Source of the DNA: Asterionellopsis glacialis
Taxonomy: Eukaryota; Bacillariophyta; Plagiogrammaphyceae; Rhaphoneidales; Asterionellopsidaceae
Direction of reading: 5' to 3'
Assembly (NCBI GenBank): GCA_014885115.2
Contig: WKLE02005184.1
Span: forward strand, 1-39,736
Length of the DNA stretch: 39,736 nucleotides
Positions 37,301 to 39,736 of this stretch are shown here, piece by piece. The notes beneath the pieces are model-generated. The model did not search any database and was not told the origin of the DNA. It saw only the letters and a list, made by a program, of their open reading frames with translations. The position numbers and the translations under genes were made by a program. The stretch's first letter is position 1, and every line of letters starts with the position of its first letter.

Positions 37301-39736
37301 ATTTCAGGAGTCGCCGACGACAGTTTGATCGAAATTAGTGGAGGAGTGCTTCCCCTCACCTGCCAGTGTGAAAGTCCAACTACAGCTGAATTAACTGCGT
37401 TATTCAATGCAACAGTTCAAACACTAATTACAAATGGGACACTCCTGAACATCGATGTTATGACTGGTGATATAAAAGAAACAAAATTACCGGAGATATC
37501 TTTACAGTGTGAGTGTGATAACCTCTCGACGAGCCAATTTATTGAAGCTTACGATTACGCAATTCAAGAACTTGTCGCGAACGGTACTGTTGAAAGTATT
37601 AAAGGGGTTTCGAACAATGCTTTAAATATCTTCGAAGACGTAACTTCCGTACCAAACGGAGAAACAGATTCGTGCATATGTGATGCTCCTCCGTTGGAAA
37701 GTTTCCTTGTTGAGTACAACGCAAGTATCCAAACTCTTATTGATCGGGGAAATCTTCCACCAATTGCTTTTGCTGATGACAAGCTAAAAAATATTTTGGC
37801 GTTGCTTTCCCCCGATGTGAATAGTCCCCCCTCTCCTCAGTACCGTGCATATAGATGGATGCTCACTAATGCTGACTTAATAAATCTGTACAGCTCTGTA
37901 GTGGCTTTGGTTCAACGCTACGCTGTTGCGGTAATCGCATTTGCCACCGATATGGACATTCACGAAATCTTCGACCCGGACGATTTTCAAGCGGTCCAGC
38001 GTCAAAGCTCCCTGTTAGCTTATTACGAATGCCGCCATCCGTTCTTTGAGTGCAAAGATGGCAAGTACATAACGCGTATCAGTGCACAGGGAGAAAATTT
38101 GTTCGGCACCTTACCCGTTGAACTGAAGTTGCTGACTAATTTGAGTAAGTTATGGTTGTAGTTTCAAGTGACGGGCGCTTTTTACCAAGCCATTCTGACC
38201 ATTCTTGTGTTTCTTGCAGCCTTCGTGGATTTATCGAACAACAGGTTGTTTGGGCATCTGCCAGCTCTAGCTGGAGTTAATTTGCGTAAGTCTTACAGAA
38301 AAGAAGGGGCAAAAAGTCTTTTACTTTTATACAAAACTAACAAATTTGCTGAAACATGCTATACAACTTCCTTCCTTCAGAAACTTTTCATATTGAATTT
38401 AACGATATCACAGGTATTATACCTAAATCATTGTGCGGATTAGGGGAAAACTTGACGTATGATTGCAATGAATTTGACAATGCTTTTGCATGCACTAACT
38501 CAATCTGTGTGACATCATTGCCGACGTCACCTCCTATTATGTCTCCTACACGTCCTTCAGCATTACCTCCGACATCATCCCCGACATCACCCCCGAGAAG
38601 TCTGCCTACTTCCCAACCTACACCAATACAAACAGGATCTCCAACGAACTTTCCTTCTCTGACTCCCACAGATACACCAACGCAAGCTTTTACTATAACT
38701 TCTTCTCAGAAGCCATCACCATCACCAGTTTTATACACAGGCCGCGAAGCCCCTCCGAGACGCTCGAATTTACCTACATTGTCACCCACATCACCGCCGA
38801 CACCTGTAATAGCAATTACAACAACGCTGGCACCGACACGTGCACCAAAGATTTCACCAACACCTCAACAAATGCCGGTCCCTACCGCTTCACCAACCTC
38901 GGCACCAGTACCATCACAGTCTCCAACAGTATCGCCTTCTCAGAAACCATCGCGACCATCATTTTATACAGGCCGCGTGGCGCCTCCGGGATCTTTGATC
39001 TTACCAACTTTCTCACCCACACAATCGCCGACACCGACATTACCAACAATTCCACCCTCGGCATCTCTGACATCTTCAACACCTACACCGGCACTGGAAC
39101 CCACACCTGCGCCAACACCTACACCGGCAGTAGTTCCCACTCTGGATCCATCATCTGAAGTGACACTGACGTCGGCGCCAGTTCCAACAATAACTCCTGA
39201 ACCAACCTCAGCGCCGACATCTGAAGCACCTGCCCTAACATCGCTCTCTACTGCTTCACCTAAACCTGAACCGGCATCGGCGCCTACAGCCTTACCGACA
39301 CCGACTTTAGGGCCGACACCTGAATATACACCTAACCTGGCAGCGCCTCCTACTGCTTCACCAGTGTTTACAAGCGTACCGACACAGGCGCTTACAGACG
39401 TATCAGCTGCTCCGACACAGGCGCCTATATTGTTCCCTACTCCTTTACCAACCTCGGGAACAGCATCTGTACCGATACCAGCTCCGACAGCATCGATAAA
39501 GCCTTCACCGACACCGGCTCCAACATCTGCACCAACGCCTTCACCGTCTTCGCTTCCAACGCCTGTACCAACACTGACTCCAACAACTCAACCGACACTA
39601 GCTCCAACTGATTCTCCATCTTTGGTACCGACGCCTGGACCAACAGCGTCTCCGACAAATGTACCGACACGGGATCCAACACACGAACCTACAAGTACAC
39701 TTACTTCAGCACCAACGCCTTCACCAACACTTGTAC
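34385..39736 (+). CDS. Modular secreted LRR protein with ten Cys-repeat units and Pro/Thr-rich tail (3' partial)
   Basis: Exons 34385-38144, 38220-38285 and 38381 to the window end; introns of 75 and 95 bp (both donors GTAAGT, both acceptors CAG, both phase 1). At least 1727 residues; the stop is beyond the window. Order: signal peptide (IFIWWTLFSTYYA); five repeats of about 80-120 residues (near 58, 220, 368, 515 and 696), each with an opening Cys, a hydrophobic strand, L(T)xxE, FxxxYN, a Cys near GxRI, then VxGxCxxC and LFxD; five shorter repeats (near 890, 943, 993, 1042 and 1097) of C-x-C, about ten residues, then YNxxIQxLxxxG; a plant-type LRR stretch split by both introns (GTLPVELKLLTNLT, FVDLSNNRLFGHLP, FNDITGIIP); and at least 400 residues of Pro/Thr/Ser/Ala repeats. 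This suggests an extracellular or cell-wall-associated protein, perhaps in adhesion or sensing. The ligand is unknown, and no kinase or membrane anchor is seen before the edge. Confidence 0.85.
34936..34960 (+). repeat. CAA/AAC trinucleotide microsatellite in coding sequence
   Basis: Eight AAC-type units encode a run of Asn in the linker between the first and second Cys repeats of the secreted protein. It is in frame and therefore likely length-variable between alleles. Confidence 0.9.
38500..39736 (+). repeat. Pro/Thr/Ser/Ala-rich coding repeat tract
   Basis: Degenerate units of PTxAP/SPTxxP type fill the last 1.2 kb (CCNACA, TCNCCN and GCNCCN codons). A longer duplicated block, SSQKPS...YTGRxAPP, occurs at about 38700-38760 and 38935-38997. 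Such tracts are typical of heavily O-glycosylated diatom wall and adhesive proteins. Confidence 0.85.

Noticed and set aside
38388..39682. Several minus-strand frames in the Pro/Thr tract
   Set aside because: Arise because the repeat lacks stop codons on both strands.

Overview
This window looks like nuclear DNA of a diatom, probably a pennate one, although the species cannot be fixed from the sequence alone. The coding regions use the standard code. Introns are short (75 to 134 bp) with GTAAG donors and pyrimidine-rich acceptors. Several predicted proteins start with a signal peptide followed by an ASAF-like motif (VSAF, VAAF, NSAF), the signature of import into the complex plastids of diatoms and their relatives. 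Other lineage clues are a plastid phytoene desaturase and a large secreted LRR protein with a long Pro/Thr-rich tail. Layout, left to right: a small J-domain protein (+); a plastid ISE2/Ski2-like RNA helicase (-); a kinesin-4-like motor with one intron (+); phytoene desaturase (-); about 2.8 kb with only decayed coding fragments; a PIG-F-like membrane protein with one intron (-); two tandem plastid-targeted CYTH/thiamine-triphosphatase-like genes (+,+); a WDR55-like WD40 protein (-); a small lysine-rich protein (+); an SLC44 choline-transporter-like protein (-); a conserved-looking unknown protein (+); a glycerophosphodiester phosphodiesterase with one intron and a C-terminal membrane anchor (-); about 3.5 kb holding a decayed RecQ-like helicase; a 916-residue coiled-coil protein with an SBF2-like C-terminus (+); about 3.5 kb of non-coding DNA with another decayed fragment and a dense GTAC-rich tract; and a modular secreted protein (+) that runs off the right edge. 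The genes are mostly unrelated housekeeping functions rather than one pathway, as expected for a compact protist chromosome with alternating strands. Convergent ends are close (71 bp between the first two genes), while divergent intervals are longer and tend to hold clusters of the palindromic word GTAC (GGTACC, CAGGTACCTG). The most unusual items are the two kinds of five-fold cysteine repeat in the terminal protein, those GTAC clusters, the decayed RecQ-like element with candidate terminal inverted repeats, and the tandem CYTH pair. I saw no tRNA, rRNA or CRISPR array by eye.
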